Shown here piece after piece: positions 61,905 through 64,000 of a stretch of 64,000 nucleotides of DNA. The stretch lies in assembly GCF_030929555.1 (NCBI RefSeq), contig NZ_JAVFVT010000002.1:62001-126000 (forward strand), in the 5' to 3' direction. The number at the start of each line of letters is the position of its first letter. Positions within the stretch are counted from its first letter, which is position 1. The notes under the pieces were generated by a model that saw nothing but the letters and a program-made list of their open reading frames with translations, was not told where the DNA came from and ran no database searches. The DNA is from Paenibacillus sp. LHD-117 (lineage in GTDB: Bacteria; Bacillota; Bacilli; Paenibacillales; Paenibacillaceae). The position numbers were made by a program, and so were the translations under genes.

Positions 61905-64000
61905 TTAATTAAGTACTAACTGCTCCTGCTCATAACGAAAACGACGAGACTCGTTCTTCCGATAAGGGAAACTTACGACGGAATTTTTATATCGCAATTG
62001 AATTTCCCCGTCACAGCCCGCCTCGATTGTTATGGAAGTAGGCGAATGACATTCCCAATCAACAGAAACCCGATGCCCCCCTTGACCCATTAATCCTTGG
62101 AAGCTTCCTTCAGACCAGGATGAAGGAATCGAAGGCAAAATATGCAATTCATTGCGATAGCTTTGCAGAAGCATTTCTACCACACCTGAGGTAAGGCCGG
62201 TATTTCCGTCCAACTCGTAGATGCCTCCCGTTAGGGACGAAGTGGGGCCATCGTGTGTAATCATCATATTGTCTCGACTCAGGATAGACATCATAGAGTC
62301 AAGAAAACGTTCTGCAGCCTCACCTTCTAGCAAGCGCGCACTATATAGAACTAATAGAGCACCTGCCCAGTTAGCAAAAACAATGTCGGTTGCATTTTCG
62401 CCAAGACGCCTTTTGACGGAAACGGCTGCAGCTTGCGCAAGCTCAGGGGTATCGTCCGGGTTTATCACGCCGAAAGGATATAGGGACAGAAGGTGGCTCG
62501 TGTGCCGATGATCGGGAAGGGGTTCGTCAAAGTCCTCATACCACTCCATCAGTTGACCATGTTTTCCGATACGCAAGGGTGGCAGCTTCTCCAAAGATTC
62601 CTTTAAATCCCGGATCAATGCATCCTCTCTATTCAATAACCTGTCGGCTTCAATAACAATATTAAAAATCTGCCTCGCGAGTATGGTGTCGACCGCAGCC
62701 CCTGCACTAATGTGGTGCTCTTCCCCTCGAATAGCATACTTATTTTCCGGAGAATAAGAAGGCGTTACGAGAAGCTCTCCCGTCTCAGGATGAGGCAATA
62801 GAATATTGTGCAGAAACTGCGCAGCTCCTCGTAAAATTGGATACGCACGCTGAAGGAACTTATCGTCCCCAGTATAGAGATAATGCTCCCACAAATGAGT
62901 GGCCACCCAAGCGCCGCCACTTACATGGAATCCCCAGCTGCAGCCCCCCCACCCTGGAGCTGCCCAGCCATACGCGTTGGATACGGTGTGTGCAACCCAG
63001 CCTTCACACTCATACAGCTCCCTCGCAATCCGGGTGCCCTGTGGAACTAACGCCTGTTCCATCCAAGTAAAGAGCGGCAGTACGCAATCCCCAAGTCCAG
63101 TCGTTTCCGCTGGAAAGTAATTCATCTGGGTATTGATGTCGAGATGCATGTCATCCGTCCATTCCATTCGACATGCCCTATTATCGTTCCACGCTCCCTG
63201 TAAGGCGGCAGGCAATAAAGAATCAGGCCTTGACGAGCCTAACAACAGATATCGTCCGTATTGGAAGAACAATGCAACCAAAGCATAGTCAGACTTGTCT
63301 TCCTTATACTTTTTCAACCGCAAATCAGTCGGCAATTTAGAGGCTTCGCTTGCTGGCAGGTTGAGCATACAACGATCCATCCACTGAACGTGCTCGTTCG
63401 TGTGAGCCTGCAGCAGCTTATCCCAGCCCTTATTTACTGCCGATTGAGCCCGCTCAGCACATCTCCCCTTCATGTCGTCTGTAAACATGTCCGTCATGAT
63501 CGTCAGATAAGCTACCATTTCTGTGGCATTCTTAACCAAGACTCCCTGCTTTGACGACTCTATCTGGCCATCTGTCACCAGCTGCAATCGTCCATAATAG
63601 GAAACACCATGCAAACCGTCACTGTGAATGTTCTCCAGAGCTCTTCCCCTCACCAACAAGAGAGATCCCTGACGAGTCGTATTAGAGGGTTGACTCCAAC
63701 CTTCCATCCAGACACGCACATCAGGCATAAGGGAGCCCTTCGCCGACATTCTAACCATCATTACCTTGTCGGGATTGGAGATTATACTTTCGCGAACAAT
63801 TGCCAAATCGTCATAGAACAGATCATCCCTTGCCATACCTGTTCGCAGATCCAGTTCCCTCCGCTGCCCATGCGGTTCTCGTGACACACCCACCCATAGT
63901 CGACCAAATGGAACCTGGCTGCCGTAATTTTGTTTCAGACCGTTACAACCCTCCATCAGTAACTCTGCCTTCGTAATGTCGCCGGCTAATAGGGCCAATC
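61905..64000 (-). CDS. Glycoside hydrolase family 95 alpha-L-fucosidase-like protein (partial)
   Basis: About 698 C-terminal residues are in the window; the N-terminus is beyond the right edge. The catalytic (alpha/alpha)6 barrel has the GH95 blocks LPAALQGAWNDN, DINTQMNYFPAETTGL, GWAAPGWGGCSWGF, LLVTPSYSPENKY and PLPDHRHTSHLLSLYPFG, and a C-terminal beta domain follows. GH95 enzymes release alpha-1,2-L-fucose or L-galactose from glycans. No signal peptide can be judged. The gene is less GC-rich than most of the window. No partner genes for fucose use are visible. Confidence 0.85.
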   Translation of the reverse strand, partial: LALLAGDITKAELLMEGCNGLKQNYGSQVPFGRLWVGVSREPHGQRRELDLRTGMARDDLFYDDLAIVRESIISNPDKVMMVRMSAKGSLMPDVRVWMEGWSQPSNTTRQGSLLLVRGRALENIHSDGLHGVSYYGRLQLVTDGQIESSKQGVLVKNATEMVAYLTIMTDMFTDDMKGRCAERAQSAVNKGWDKLLQAHTNEHVQWMDRCMLNLPASEASKLPTDLRLKKYKEDKSDYALVALFFQYGRYLLLGSSRPDSLLPAALQGAWNDNRACRMEWTDDMHLDINTQMNYFPAETTGLGDCVLPLFTWMEQALVPQGTRIARELYECEGWVAHTVSNAYGWAAPGWGGCSWGFHVSGGAWVATHLWEHYLYTGDDKFLQRAYPILRGAAQFLHNILLPHPETGELLVTPSYSPENKYAIRGEEHHISAGAAVDTILARQIFNIVIEADRLLNREDALIRDLKESLEKLPPLRIGKHGQLMEWYEDFDEPLPDHRHTSHLLSLYPFGVINPDDTPELAQAAAVSVKRRLGENATDIVFANWAGALLVLYSARLLEGEAAERFLDSMMSILSRDNMMITHDGPTSSLTGGIYELDGNTGLTSGVVEMLLQSYRNELHILPSIPSSWSEGSFQGLMGQGGHRVSVDWECHSPTSITIEAGCDGEIQLRYKNSVVSFPYRKNESRRFRYEQEQLVLN

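Overview
The window looks like the chromosome of an endospore-forming Gram-positive bacterium of the Paenibacillus/Cohnella group (Paenibacillaceae). Three things support this. Genes for spore morphogenesis are present (cotE, spoVK). The regulatory signals are of Bacillus type: LexA boxes of the form CGAAC-N4-GTTC and a perfect GlnR box TGTNA-N7-TNACA. Gene order also matches the Bacillus cotE-mutS-mutL / miaA-hfq / spoVK-ynbB-glnR-glnA / lexA-yneA-ynzC segment, without hflX and yneB. Most of the sequence is moderately GC-rich. Nearly all genes lie on the minus strand. No rRNA or tRNA gene and no prophage was seen.

Layout. 1-3239: pyruvate dehydrogenase operon pdhA-pdhB-pdhC, with pdhC cut by the left edge. 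3522-8602: esterase, tyrosine phosphatase, TRIC-type channel, thiamine pyrophosphokinase and a MutS2-like ATPase without an Smr domain. Two noncoding elements lie here: a nested inverted repeat at 4297-4450, and a probable structured small RNA at 8780-9010 with its own promoter and terminator. 9042-12121: a CodA-like amidohydrolase divergent from a PucR-type regulator. 12183-17278: a two-component system followed closely by nitrilase, two GNAT and PhnP-like metallo-hydrolase genes. 17364-18950: a Ser/Thr kinase fused to a CpaE/MinD-like domain. 19079-25927: a repair-flavoured run on one strand, made of the helicase/exonuclease pair mrfA-mrfB, a HAD phosphatase, a formamidopyrimidine-glycosylase homologue that has lost its catalytic residues, a small cyclic-phosphate-type receiver protein and an FtsJ/RlmM-like methyltransferase.

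26026-27868 is an AT-rich insert (MFS exporter plus FadR/GntR regulator with two palindromic operators). 28129-33337 holds RNase Z, cobalamin-dependent methionine synthase and, divergently, acireductone dioxygenase, so methionine synthesis and salvage are side by side. 33456-36371 holds small genes and the SOS module (lexA, yneA-like, ynzC), with an array of LexA boxes between lexA and yneA. 36532-40672 holds glnA, glnR, ynbB and spoVK. 40838-45400 carries envelope genes (YdcF/SanA family, DUF402, lipoprotein cyclophilin, class A PBP). 45550-52551 is the hfq-miaA-methyltransferase-mutL-mutS block.

52552-55956 is the most unusual stretch. It has 40-bp and 51-bp tandem repeats, a very GC-rich predicted amidoligase gene placed between mutS and the spore coat gene cotE, and then a gene-free segment that resembles an IS200/IS605 right end with its omega RNA but without tnpA or tnpB. 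The right end has an ABC importer of the NitT/TauT type with an aromatic-acid-exporter-like protein, an M32 carboxypeptidase, a HesB-like protein and a partial GH95 fucosidase.

Limits: all calls come from reading the sequence. No alignment, folding or database search was run, so family names rest on recognised motifs, length and context.
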